From assembly GCA_028281235.1 (NCBI GenBank), contig JANQKG010000032.1, positions 62,001 to 126,000 of the forward strand: a stretch of DNA of 64,000 nt. The letters are read 5' to 3'. This DNA is from Afifellaceae bacterium. Its GTDB lineage: Bacteria; Pseudomonadota; Alphaproteobacteria; Rhizobiales; Afifellaceae. Both the position numbers and the translations under genes were made by a program. A model generated the notes under the pieces. That model was not told the origin of the DNA. It worked only from the letters and a program-made list of their open reading frames with translations, and made no database searches. This document shows, in pieces, positions 34,599-42,956 of the stretch. Position 1 is the first letter of the stretch. Each line of letters starts with the position of its first letter.

Positions 34599-35615
34599 CT
34601 AATCTGCCGCGTTCGAACTCTTCGTCAGAAGCGCTTTCTGCCAGGCAAGAGCGGTGCCGACGACATCCGACAGCGCCGCATGCGCCGGACGCCAGTCGAG
34701 CACCTCACCAATCCGATCGGCCTTAGCCACAAGGCTCGGCGCGTCGCCGGCTCGCCGCGGGGCCGCCTCGACCGGCAGCGGGGTGCCGGTGGTCTCTTCC
34801 AGAGCAGCAATGACCTCAAGCACCGTATGCCCGCGCCCGGAACCGCAGTTCAGCACGCACGGGGTGCCGCCCGCCTCAAGATATCGCAGGGCCGCGACGT
34901 GGGCGGCCGCAAGGTCCGTTACATGAATGAAGTCGCGCTCGCAGGTTCCGTCGCGCGTCGGATAGTCTTGCCCGAAGATCGCAAGCTGAGGGCGCATGCC
35001 CAGCGCCGTCTCCACCGCCAGCCGAATGAGATGGGTGACGTTCGGTCCCTGTTGACCGGCGCGTCCCTGCGGATCGGCGCCGGCGACATTGAAATAGCGC
35101 AGGCACAAAGGCCGGAACGCCGAATGCGCGGCTGCGGCATCGCGCAGGATCTGCTCGCTCATCAGCTTTGAGGCGCCGTACGGGTTGATGGGTTGCGTCG
35201 GTGCGTCCTCGTCGACGGGCGTGTGGTCGGGAATGCCGTAGACGGCGGCCGTGGAGGAGAAGATGAAATGCGCCACGCCCGCCTTCAGCGCCGCCTCCGT
35301 CAGGCGCAGCGTCGCCGCCGTGTTGTTCGTGTAGTACTTGATCGGATCGGTCACTGATTCCGGCACGATGATGCTGCCGGCAAAATGCATGATCGCGCCG
35401 ACCGCGTCGCGCTTGAGGATGTCTACGACGAGCGCGGCGTCGGAAACGGAGCCCTCGTAAAACGTGACGCCTTGCGGGACGGCTGCGCGGACGCCTGTGG
35501 AGAGATCATCCAGCACGACGGGCCGGTAACCCGCCGCCATCAGCTCCAGGACAGCGTGCGCACCGATATAGCCGGCACCGCCGGTCACCAGCACGGCGTC
35601 CGCCGCGCTGCTCAT
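34599..35615 (-). CDS. galE: UDP-glucose 4-epimerase
   Basis: A 338-residue extended SDR that interconverts UDP-glucose and UDP-galactose. NAD motif GGAGYIGAHA; FSSTAAVYG; catalytic YGASK; NVTHLIRLAVETALG and the GalE signature DGTCERDFIHVTDLAAAH. The length equals E. coli GalE (338). The ATG at 35615 is preceded by GAGGAA at good spacing; an upstream in-frame start would add 21 unmatched residues. It probably provides UDP-galactose for the surface glycans made elsewhere in the window. It converges on the NTPase gene with a 13-bp gap. Confidence 0.94.
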   Translation of the reverse strand: MSSAADAVLVTGGAGYIGAHAVLELMAAGYRPVVLDDLSTGVRAAVPQGVTFYEGSVSDAALVVDILKRDAVGAIMHFAGSIIVPESVTDPIKYYTNNTAATLRLTEAALKAGVAHFIFSSTAAVYGIPDHTPVDEDAPTQPINPYGASKLMSEQILRDAAAAHSAFRPLCLRYFNVAGADPQGRAGQQGPNVTHLIRLAVETALGMRPQLAIFGQDYPTRDGTCERDFIHVTDLAAAHVAALRYLEAGGTPCVLNCGSGRGHTVLEVIAALEETTGTPLPVEAAPRRAGDAPSLVAKADRIGEVLDWRPAHAALSDVVGTALAWQKALLTKSSNAAD

Positions 35616-35804
35616 GGGCAATCGTTCCTCTGCATCACGGCCTCGTGCAGTGCTACGATTCGCTTCGCCGCAACACATACAACCCGCGTGACCGATTTCC
35701 TATGAACGCCACTGCGGGTAGCCGCCTCAATCGGAGCGCGTGTCAAATCGCGGATTGAAAAATCGTTTATGCTCAAACGTCTGGAGAGCTTCAAAGCGGG
35801 AGCC

Positions 35805-35816
35805 GGGGGGGGGGGG
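35805..35816 (+). repeat. Homopolymer tract of 12 G at a ribosome-binding site
   Basis: Twelve consecutive G lie 4 bp upstream of the ATG at 35821 and occupy the Shine-Dalgarno position of the SDR gene. A change in length would alter spacing to the start codon. Sequencing error in the homopolymer is possible. Confidence 0.8.
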
Positions 35817-35820
35817 TCGG

Positions 35821-36591
35821 ATGGTCGGGTTGTCATCATTTTCGCTGGACGGGGCGAAGGCGCTCGTCACCGGAGGTGCCACTGGGATCGGCGCGGAAAT
35901 CGCCAAAGCCATGGCGGCGTGCGGTGCCGACATCGCGCTGACGGAGCACCAAAGCGCGGCCGATGATACGGTTTCGGAGATTCTCGGCCACGGTCGCCGC
36001 GCCGAGGTTCTGCGGGTCGACTTGGCCAACGCCTCCAGGGGCGAGCTCGTCCAACTCGTGGCCAATGCCGAGGGTCGGCTCGGCGGCCTCGACATATTGG
36101 TCAACAACGCCGGAATCATCAGGCGTGGCGACGCGCTGGAGCATCCGTGGGAGGATTGGCGCGCGGTGATGGCGCTCAATCTTGATGCGGCCTGGCTGTT
36201 GTCGCAGGCGGCAGCCGGCAAGATGGCGTATCGCGGGCGGGGCCGGATCATCAACATCGCTTCGCTCTTGTCGTTCCAGGGCGGCATACGCGTGCCGGGC
36301 TACGCCGCGTCCAAGCATGCTCTGGTTGGGCTGACTAAGGCGCTCGCCAACGAATGGGCGTCCCACGGGATCACCGTCAACGCCGTTGCTCCGGGCTATG
36401 TCGTGACGGACATCAACGAAGTGCTCCGCGCCGACCCGGATCGCATGCGCGAGTTGCTGGAGCGCATTCCCGCCGGTCGTTTTGCCGAGCCTGACGAAGT
36501 CGCCGGCGCGGCGGTCTTTCTCGCCTCTCCGGCGGCAAATTACGTCAACGGCGCCGTGCTCGCAGTTGACGGCGGCTGGCTCGCGCGCTGA
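35821..36591 (+). CDS. SDR oxidoreductase, KduD-like
   Basis: A 256-residue short-chain dehydrogenase. The cofactor motif is GGATGIGAEIA, followed by NNAGIIRRGDALEHPWEDW, the catalytic Ser region IINIASLLSFQGG, and YAASK. The block ASLLSFQGGIRVPGYAASKHAL is typical of 2-deoxy-D-gluconate 3-dehydrogenase / KduD enzymes of uronic-acid breakdown. The start at 35821 directly follows the G tract; the frame is also open through the tract from 35740, which would add 27 unconserved residues. The DAO-family oxidoreductase gene follows 30 bp downstream and may be co-transcribed. Confidence 0.88.
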   Translation: MVGLSSFSLDGAKALVTGGATGIGAEIAKAMAACGADIALTEHQSAADDTVSEILGHGRRAEVLRVDLANASRGELVQLVANAEGRLGGLDILVNNAGIIRRGDALEHPWEDWRAVMALNLDAAWLLSQAAAGKMAYRGRGRIINIASLLSFQGGIRVPGYAASKHALVGLTKALANEWASHGITVNAVAPGYVVTDINEVLRADPDRMRELLERIPAGRFAEPDEVAGAAVFLASPAANYVNGAVLAVDGGWLAR

Positions 36592-36621
36592 TCTGAGCGA
36601 TCTCGGCAATTGGGGGGCTCA

Positions 36622-37758
36622 GTGAGCGAGACGGCAGACGTTCTGGTTATCGGCGGCGGCATATCGGGGTTCAGCATTGCCGGCCGCCTGGCGCCGCACA
36701 TGCGTGTCATTGTGGCGGAGCAGGAGGAGCACCCGGGCATGCACGCCAGCGGCCGCTCCGCGGCGCTGCTTGGCGAGGCGCATGGGCCCATGGAGGTGCG
36801 CCAGCTTTGCGGGATGAGCCGCGCCTTCTTTGAAGCGCCGCCTGACGGCTTTACCGAAGCGCCTCTGTCGGGGCCCCGGCGGCTTGTGGTCTATGCTGAA
36901 GAGGAGCACCTTTCCACGCTTCAAACCGAGTTCGAGGTCGCAGGCGAAACCGCTTCCGTGGAATGGCTCACAGACAAGGAGGTCGTGGAGCATTGCCCGC
37001 TTCTGAAGCCGGGCGTGGCCGCGGCGGGCTTCACCGAGCCACATGGCCTGGCGCTTGATCCGCATGGGCTTCTCCAGGCCTTCGTGCGCGTCGTACGCCG
37101 GAGCGGCGGCACGGTTCTGACCTCAGCGCCGGTTGAGCGGCTGGAGCGCCGAGGCGGCGCGTGGCACGTTGAAGCGGGCGGAAACGAGATCACATGTGGC
37201 GTGGTCGTCGACGCGGCGGGGCCTTGGGCTGACCGGGTCGCTGCGCTCGCTGGCGCCGTGCCGATCGGCGTTACGCCGTTGCGGCGGACTGCCGCCACGA
37301 TCGGCGTGCCGGACGATCTCGCAGCGCAGGCGGCGGAGCATCCCGCAACCATCCCGATCGATGAGAGCTTTTACTTCAAGCCGGAGGCCGGCGCGCTGAT
37401 GGTCAGCCTGTCGGAGGAGACACCGTCTGAGCCGTGCGACGCGTTTGCCGACGATCTTGACGTGGCGTTGGCGCTGGAGCGCTTCCATACGGCGACGATC
37501 GTGCCGCGCGCTCGACCGACAGCGACCTGGGCGGGCCTGCGGACCTTCGCACCGGATCGTCTGCCGGTCGTCGGCTTCGATTCCGACATCGACGGCTTCT
37601 TTTGGTACGCAGGGCAGGGCGGTTCGGGAATTGAGACCTCGCCGGCGCTCTCAAACCTCGCCGCCAAGCTGATCCGCGGCGTGGCGCTGGAGACGACGGA
37701 GGCCGAACTCGCCAAAAAATTCTCAGCGGAGCGCTTCGCAACCGGCAACCGCCAGTAG
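36622..37758 (+). CDS. FAD-dependent oxidoreductase, DAO family
   Basis: A 378-residue flavoprotein. The N-terminal ADP-binding fold is ADVLVIGGGISGFSIAGRL. An amine-oxidase-like middle includes GVTPLRRTAATIG. The C-terminal FAD contact is TWAGLRTFAPDRLPVVGFD with FWYAGQGGSGIETSP, typical of D-amino-acid oxidase/glycine oxidase-type enzymes. The GTG at 36622 was chosen because GGGGGG (36612-36617) provides the ribosome-binding site; a TTG at 36610 would add four residues and lacks one. The substrate is unknown, probably an amino or imino acid. Confidence 0.87.
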   Translation: MSETADVLVIGGGISGFSIAGRLAPHMRVIVAEQEEHPGMHASGRSAALLGEAHGPMEVRQLCGMSRAFFEAPPDGFTEAPLSGPRRLVVYAEEEHLSTLQTEFEVAGETASVEWLTDKEVVEHCPLLKPGVAAAGFTEPHGLALDPHGLLQAFVRVVRRSGGTVLTSAPVERLERRGGAWHVEAGGNEITCGVVVDAAGPWADRVAALAGAVPIGVTPLRRTAATIGVPDDLAAQAAEHPATIPIDESFYFKPEAGALMVSLSEETPSEPCDAFADDLDVALALERFHTATIVPRARPTATWAGLRTFAPDRLPVVGFDSDIDGFFWYAGQGGSGIETSPALSNLAAKLIRGVALETTEAELAKKFSAERFATGNRQ

Positions 37759-37918
37759 ACGCGGGCGTCCGATTGCGCCTGCCGATCGCTGCGCCGATCA
37801 GCCACACTGTTGTCGTCGGGTCGCCGTCTGTGGCAGAAAGGACAGAGGCGGCAATTGCGGCCCTCCGCGTGATCGTCGCATCTATCTTCTCAAACCGAGC
37901 CCCCAGGGACCCTCTCTC

Positions 37919-40219
37919 ATGAACGTTTCCGCTCCGCCTAAGTTCGGAATGGGCGCGTCGCCGCGCCGCATCGAGGATGGATCGCTGATCCGCGGCGAAG
38001 GGCGCTACGCCACCGATGTCAAACCAGACGGTGCGCTGGCCGCCTATGTGCTGCGCTCCCCCGTTGCGCATGCGAAGATCAAGGTGGGCGACCTCAGCGC
38101 CGCGCGGCAGGCGCCAGGCGTTCATCTGGTCTGGGTGGCAGGCGACGTCACCGACCTCGACAACATGCCGTCAATGGCGCAGGGGCCTCTCAAGGATCCG
38201 TTCGAGGCGCCGCCTTATCCGGTTCTGTGCGATGATGTCGTGCGCCATGTGGGCGACGCCATTGCCTATATCGTGGCGGACGACGTTGACAGCGCAAAAT
38301 CGGCCTCCGAGCTGATCGACGTCGACTACGATCCGCTGCCGACCATAACGGACACCGCGCAGACGCTCGATTCCGACGCGCCGCTGGTGTGGCCGGACCG
38401 CGGCACCAATCTCGCCTTCACCTACGAGATCGGCGACAAGGCCGCCGTCGACGCCGCATTCGCCGCCGCCGACAAGGTCGCCGAGCTGACGCTGATCAAC
38501 AACCGCCTCATCTGCAATTACATGGAACCGCGCGCCATGATCGCCGACTACGACACGTCGGCGAATCGCTACGAGGTGACGATCGGCTCGCAGGGCGTGC
38601 ACGGCATGCGCGACGCCATCTGCAAGGTCATGAAGATCGATCCGAAGGACATGCATGTCATGACGCCTGACGTGGGCGGGGGCTTCGGCACGAAGGCGTT
38701 CGGCTACCGGGAATATCCGCTGACCGCCAAAGCCGCCCGCGCGCTCGGCAAGCCCGTCAAGTGGATGTCGGATCGCAGCGAGCACTTCCTCGCCGACGCG
38801 CATGGTCGCGACCATGTGACCACCGGTTCGTTCGCGCTCGACGCCGACGGCAAGGTGACGGGTATGCGCATCGACATCACCGCCAATTTGGGCTCCTACG
38901 TCAATCAGTTCGGCGCCTTCATCCCGTGGCTGGCCGTGGTCATGCTGACCGGCGTCTACGACATCCAGAACGCCCACGCCGTATGCAAGGGCGTCTACAG
39001 CAACACCGTGCCGACGGACGCCTATCGCGGCGCCGGACGGCCTGAGGCGGCATTCTTCATCGAGCGCCTGATGGATGAGGCGGCGCGCGTCACCGGGCTC
39101 TCCTACAGCGAGGTCCGCCGCCGCAACTTCATCAAGCCCGACCAGTTCCCCTACAAGACGCTGCCTGGGAATACTTACGACACGGGCGAGTTTGCCGCCC
39201 ATATGGATCAGGCCCTGGAGGTCGCGGAGGCGACGACATTCGACCAGCGCCTGGCGGAGGCGAAGTCGCGCGGCCGCATTCGCGGGCTCGGCTTCAGTAC
39301 CTATGTCGAAATCTGCGCCTTCGCCGGCTCCGAGACCACCAAGGCCGTGCTGGAGCAGGACGGCACGGTGAGCGTCCACATCGGCACGCAGTCGAATGGT
39401 CAGGGGCATAAGACCGCCTACGCCCAGTTCGTCGGCGAGCCGCTCGGCCTTGACTACGACAAGATCAACATCGTCCAGGGCGACACCGATATGCTTGAGA
39501 CGGGCGAGGGCACAGGTGGCTCGCGCTCCGTGCCCATCGGTGCACCGGCCGTGGCCGACGGCTCCGCGAATCTGGCGAAGCAGCTGAAGGAACTCGCCGC
39601 CGACGAGCTTGAGGCCGGCGCCGGCGATATCGAACTGGTCGATGGAACCGCCCGCGTGGTGGGCACCGACCGCTCCATCACCTACGCCGATCTCGCGGTC
39701 CGCGCGAAGGACAAATCCAAGCTGACCGCCGAAGGCAAATACACCGCCGACGACCAGACCTATCCCAACGGAACGCATGTCTGCGAGGTGGAGGTCGATC
39801 CGGAGACCGGGCAGACGGACATCGTGCGCTACACGATCGTCGATGATTTCGGCGCCACGGTGAACCCGCTGCTGCTTGCCGGCCAGGTGCATGGCGGCGT
39901 CGTGCAATCCGTCGGCCAGGCGCTCCTGGAGAACACCGTCTATGACGGCGACGGCCAGCTTATCACCGCCACCTTCACCGATTACGCGATGCCGCGCGCC
40001 GACGACATGCCGTTCATCGATTTCCGGACGCGCAACGTGCCCTGCAAGAACAATCCGTTCGGCATCAAAGGCGCGGGCGAGGCCGGCACGATCGGCGCCA
40101 CGCCCACTGTGATGAACGCCGTGGTGGACGCGCTCTATCGTGAATACGGAATCCGCAACATCGACATGCCGGCGACGCCGGTCAGGGTGTGGGAAGCCAT
40201 CCAAGCTGCCCGAACCTGA
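37919..40219 (+). CDS. Form II CoxL-like molybdopterin-binding large subunit (xanthine dehydrogenase family)
   Basis: A 766-residue molybdenum hydroxylase large subunit. Motifs in order: RIEDGSLIRGEGRYATDV (substrate-domain start), GGGFGTK (253-259, cofactor loop), active-site loop AYRGAGR (368-374) and the catalytic Glu in GIKGAGEAG (Glu721). The AYRGAGR loop marks form II (CoxL-like) rather than form I CO dehydrogenase (AYRCSFR). It would oxidise an aldehyde, purine or similar substrate by hydroxylation. No FAD subunit (CoxM) or 2Fe-2S subunit (CoxS) is adjacent, so partners must be elsewhere. A perfect 9-bp hairpin follows the stop. Confidence 0.92.
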   Translation: MNVSAPPKFGMGASPRRIEDGSLIRGEGRYATDVKPDGALAAYVLRSPVAHAKIKVGDLSAARQAPGVHLVWVAGDVTDLDNMPSMAQGPLKDPFEAPPYPVLCDDVVRHVGDAIAYIVADDVDSAKSASELIDVDYDPLPTITDTAQTLDSDAPLVWPDRGTNLAFTYEIGDKAAVDAAFAAADKVAELTLINNRLICNYMEPRAMIADYDTSANRYEVTIGSQGVHGMRDAICKVMKIDPKDMHVMTPDVGGGFGTKAFGYREYPLTAKAARALGKPVKWMSDRSEHFLADAHGRDHVTTGSFALDADGKVTGMRIDITANLGSYVNQFGAFIPWLAVVMLTGVYDIQNAHAVCKGVYSNTVPTDAYRGAGRPEAAFFIERLMDEAARVTGLSYSEVRRRNFIKPDQFPYKTLPGNTYDTGEFAAHMDQALEVAEATTFDQRLAEAKSRGRIRGLGFSTYVEICAFAGSETTKAVLEQDGTVSVHIGTQSNGQGHKTAYAQFVGEPLGLDYDKINIVQGDTDMLETGEGTGGSRSVPIGAPAVADGSANLAKQLKELAADELEAGAGDIELVDGTARVVGTDRSITYADLAVRAKDKSKLTAEGKYTADDQTYPNGTHVCEVEVDPETGQTDIVRYTIVDDFGATVNPLLLAGQVHGGVVQSVGQALLENTVYDGDGQLITATFTDYAMPRADDMPFIDFRTRNVPCKNNPFGIKGAGEAGTIGATPTVMNAVVDALYREYGIRNIDMPATPVRVWEAIQAART

Positions 40220-40241
40220 CCTCTGCACGATAAGGAATGAG

Positions 40242-40266
40242 AGCGGCGGGGCGCGGACCCGCCGCT
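40242..40266 (+). terminator. Hairpin after the CoxL-like gene
   Basis: The perfect 9-bp stem AGCGGCGGG (40242-40250) / CCCGCCGCT (40258-40266) with a 7-nt loop begins 23 bp after the CoxL-like stop. It lacks a U-run, so it may be a weak terminator or a 3'-end stabiliser. Confidence 0.4.
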
Positions 40267-40303
40267 ACGAGCACGATATCTGCTGCCGTCGCGGTGCCGG
40301 AGG

Positions 40304-41233
40304 ATGAATCCCGGCCGCGGCATCGCTCTCAAGATCGCATCCACCTTTGCCTTCACGCTGATGCTGGTCTGCGTGAAGGCACTGTCCGGCCGCATACCCC
40401 CCGGCGAGATCGTCTTTGCCCGGGCCTTTTTTGCGTTGCTGCCGATCGCCGCCATGTTGGCGTGGCAGGGCCAGGCCATCGGCGCGCTGAAGACCGCCAG
40501 GCCGTGGATGCATGTCATGCGCGGCGGCATCGGGCTGCTCGCCATGGCGCTGGGCTTCATCTCCCTGGGCTTTCTGCCTTTGCCGGAGAAGATGGCGATC
40601 GGCTATGCCGCACCGCTGATCGTCGTGGTGCTGGCGGCGCTCGTCCTGCACGAGACCGTGCGCGTTTATCGCTGGACGGCGGTCGCCATCGGCTTTGTCG
40701 GCATCCTCGTCATTCTGTGGCCGCGCTTCACGGTGTTCGTTGGCGGGGACGCGCAAGGCGATGCTTTTTTCGGCGCCGTGCTGGCGCTGGTGGGCGCCTT
40801 CTTCGCTGCCACCGCGGCGATCTTCGTGCGCGCCATGACACGCACCGAAACGACGGCGTCGATCGTGCTCTACTTCTCACTCATCGGCACGGTGCTGTCG
40901 GCCGCCGTATCGCTGCCGTTCGGCTGGGTGGTCCCAAGCGCCGGAGATGCCATGCTGCTTGTGGCGGTGGGTCTGTTCGGCGGCATCGGGCAAATCCTGA
41001 TGACCGCCGCCTTCCGCTACGCTGACGCTGCGACGATCGCCTCCTTCGACTATGTCTCCATGCTGTGGGGCGTCGCTTTTGGCTTCTTGTTGTTCGGCGA
41101 CGTGCCGACCGGCAGCGTGCTCTTCGGCGGTGCCATCGTCGTCGCCGCCGGCATCTTCATCATCTGGCGCGAGCGCCGCCTCGGCCTGCAGCGCAAGCGG
41201 CAACGCAAGGCCGTGCCGACCGGCCCGGTTTGA
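40304..41233 (+). CDS. DMT-superfamily transporter (EamA)
   Basis: A 309-residue inner-membrane protein with ten predicted helices in two EamA repeats. The first is FTLMLVCVKALSGRIPPGEIVFARAFF..., and the second begins near residue 155 with ALVGAFFAATAAIFVRAMTRTETTASIVLYF. The C-terminal tail is basic (RRLGLQRKRQRK). The family exports metabolites such as amino acids or nucleotides; the substrate here is unknown. Confidence 0.9.
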   Translation: MNPGRGIALKIASTFAFTLMLVCVKALSGRIPPGEIVFARAFFALLPIAAMLAWQGQAIGALKTARPWMHVMRGGIGLLAMALGFISLGFLPLPEKMAIGYAAPLIVVVLAALVLHETVRVYRWTAVAIGFVGILVILWPRFTVFVGGDAQGDAFFGAVLALVGAFFAATAAIFVRAMTRTETTASIVLYFSLIGTVLSAAVSLPFGWVVPSAGDAMLLVAVGLFGGIGQILMTAAFRYADAATIASFDYVSMLWGVAFGFLLFGDVPTGSVLFGGAIVVAAGIFIIWRERRLGLQRKRQRKAVPTGPV

Positions 41234-41286
41234 GAGGCATGACGTCAACGCCCTTGGCGCTGCCTGCTCTTACATCCCAAAAAGGG

Positions 41287-41397
41287 CGTCATCCCGAAAA
41301 GCGCGTCAGCGCTTGTTCGGGACCCATAGCCACCAAAGTCGCGTGGATGTTCATGGGTCCCGGTCTCGGCCTCTCGGCCGAACCGGGATGACAGACG
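41287..41397. repeat. 110-bp intergenic repeat, copy A
   Basis: It begins with GTCATCCCG and ends with CGGGATGAC, so its ends are inverted repeats. An imperfect copy in the same orientation is at 41534-41644. The 426-bp gap 41234-41659 holds only these repeats and two small hairpins. Confidence 0.8.
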
Positions 41398-41425
41398 AGA
41401 GGTTGATCGCGGCGGAGGTTGCGCT

Positions 41426-41452
41426 CCCGGATTGCGCTTCGCTCCATCCGGG
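41426..41452. repeat. Short hairpin repeat, loop TGCGCTTCGCTCC
   Basis: The stem CCCGGAT (41426-41432)/ATCCGGG (41446-41452) encloses the same 13-nt loop as the hairpin at 2222-2248. The stem differs from that copy by compensating changes. Confidence 0.75.
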
Positions 41453-41478
41453 CTACGAGATGTCGCCACTGTCCGTAG

Positions 41479-41506
41479 CCCGCATGAAGCGTCAGCGGAA
41501 TGCGGG
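41479..41506. repeat. Short hairpin repeat, variant
   Basis: Arms CCCGCAT (41479-41485) and ATGCGGG (41500-41506) with loop GAAGCGTCAGCGGA. The stem equals that of 2222-2248 but the loop differs. Confidence 0.6.
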
Positions 41507-41533
41507 GTCGCGCAATCGCACATCCTTTCCTTT

Positions 41534-41644
41534 GTCATCCTGGAAAGCGCGTCAGCGCTTGTCCGGGACCCATACCCACCAAAGCCGGCGTGGATGTTCA
41601 TGGGTCCCGGTCTCGGCCTGGCGGCCGAACCGGGATAACAGACG
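41534..41644. repeat. 110-bp intergenic repeat, copy B
   Basis: A direct, imperfect copy of 41287-41397. Shared blocks include GCGCGTCAGCGCTTG, TGGATGTTCATGGGTCCCGG and GGCCGAACCGGGAT. It ends 15 bp from the RAM-domain gene. Confidence 0.8.
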
Positions 41645-41659
41645 ATGATGATGCGTGGC

Positions 41660-41896
41660 TCAGAACGCTTTAAAGGTGATGATCGTCTTGGTGTCGACGA
41701 TGCCCGGAATCGGGTGGACCTTCTCGTTGACGAAATGCCCGATATCGCCGTCCGGCTCGATGTAGAATTTGGCGAGAAGATCAAAGTCCCCGGCCGTGGA
41801 ATAGATCTCTGAGGCGATCTCCGCATCCGCCATGGCGTTGGCGACACGATAGGATGCGCCGAGTTCGCATTTGATGAGAACGAAGAACGGATTCAT
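41660..41896 (-). CDS. Stand-alone Lrp/AsnC ligand-binding (RAM) domain protein
   Basis: A 78-residue protein equal to the effector domain of Lrp/AsnC regulators (FVLIKCELGASYRVANAM...IYSTAGDFDLLAKFYI...VHPIPGIVDTKTIITFKAF) without a helix-turn-helix. Such proteins form ring oligomers that bind amino acids and may modulate Lrp-type regulators or enzymes. It lies 14 bp downstream of the FAH-family gene on the same strand, so the two are probably co-expressed and the ligand may belong to that pathway (inference). Confidence 0.88.
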   Translation of the reverse strand: MNPFFVLIKCELGASYRVANAMADAEIASEIYSTAGDFDLLAKFYIEPDGDIGHFVNEKVHPIPGIVDTKTIITFKAF

Positions 41897-41910
41897 TTGA
41901 GCCTCTCGCT

Positions 41911-42759
41911 CTAGCCGCCATATGCAACGACGGTCTGCCGTTGCGTGCCGAGCTTCTCAATGGAGAGTTCCATCACGTCGCCGGGCTTGAGGTAGACCGG
42001 CGGCTTCATGCCCAAGCCGACGCCCGGCGGTGTGCCCGTCGTCACCACATCGCCCGGCTCCAGGACCATCTTGCCGGAGAGGTAGGAGACGAGATGGGCG
42101 ACGCCGAAGATCATGGTCTTGGTGTTGCCGGTCTGCATACGCTTGCCGTTTACGTCCAGCCACATGTCGAGGTTCTGAGGGTCGCCGACTTCATCGGAGG
42201 TGACCAGCCAGGGCCCGAGCGGACCGAAGGTCTCTGCGCTCTTGCCCTTCATCCACTGGCCCGTGCCCTCAATCTGCCAAAACCGCTCCGACACGTCGTT
42301 GCACACCGCATAGCCGAGCACATGCGACAGCGCATCCGCCTCGCTGACATAGGACGCGCGCTTACCGATGACGACGGCGAGCTCTACTTCCCAATCGAGC
42401 TTCTGCGAATCCTTCGGCGCGATTACGTCGTCAAACGGTCCGCAGAGCGAGCTCGGCGCCTTGGAGAAAAGCACTGGCTCCTCAGGAACAGGCAGGCCGG
42501 ATTCGGCCGCATGGTCGGCATAGTTGAGGCCGATGGCAATGAAATGCCCGGTGCGCGCAACAGGTGAACCGAGCCGCGGGTCGCCGTCCACCGTGGGCAG
42601 GCTCGCCGGATCGAGCGCCGCAAGCTTTGCCGTCAGCTCCAGCGTCATCAACTCGGGACGGAAGTCGTTCACCGTGCCGGAGAGATCGCGAAGCTGGCCC
42701 GCAGCGTCGATAAGACCTGGTTTTTCGGCACCCTTCGCGCCGTATCGGACAAGCTTCAT
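41911..42759 (-). CDS. Fumarylacetoacetate hydrolase family protein
   Basis: A 282-residue protein. The catalytic/metal site DWEVELAVVIGK supplies the two Glu ligands, and CNDVSERFWQ is the conserved downstream region. The ending PPGVGLGMKPPVYLKPGDVMELSIE is typical of ureidoglycolate lyase-like and acylpyruvase-like FAH proteins. The ATG at 42759 was chosen because GAAAGGTGG precedes it. The substrate cannot be fixed: a C-C hydrolysis or decarboxylation of a 2-keto/enol acid is expected. Confidence 0.9.
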   Translation of the reverse strand: MKLVRYGAKGAEKPGLIDAAGQLRDLSGTVNDFRPELMTLELTAKLAALDPASLPTVDGDPRLGSPVARTGHFIAIGLNYADHAAESGLPVPEEPVLFSKAPSSLCGPFDDVIAPKDSQKLDWEVELAVVIGKRASYVSEADALSHVLGYAVCNDVSERFWQIEGTGQWMKGKSAETFGPLGPWLVTSDEVGDPQNLDMWLDVNGKRMQTGNTKTMIFGVAHLVSYLSGKMVLEPGDVVTTGTPPGVGLGMKPPVYLKPGDVMELSIEKLGTQRQTVVAYGG

Positions 42760-42956
42760 GGCCCACCTTTCGTGTGTTTCTTGGGAAAGCGTTCCCATCG
42801 CACTAATGCCGGCATTTGCGCAAGACGTACCGTCGCGCTCCGCGGCGGTGTCCGAACCGACCAAGCCATATGTGTTAACCTGAATCGGCGATCAGCGATG
42901 CGCCGTCACAAAAACGCAAAGCGAATCAGACATTAAGGCGCAAAATTGAGGACTCC

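Noticed and set aside
38171-40228. A 685-codon open frame on the minus strand
   Set aside because: It lies wholly antisense to the CoxL-like gene, is Arg/Val/His-rich without motifs, and arises from the GC-biased third codon positions of the real gene.
41287-41644. CRISPR array
   Set aside because: Only two imperfect 110-bp copies with inverted ends and no short regular spacers; no cas genes.
42760-42864. N-terminal extension of the FAH-family gene
   Set aside because: MKLVRYG is the typical family start with a good ribosome-binding site; the extension is not hydrophobic or conserved.
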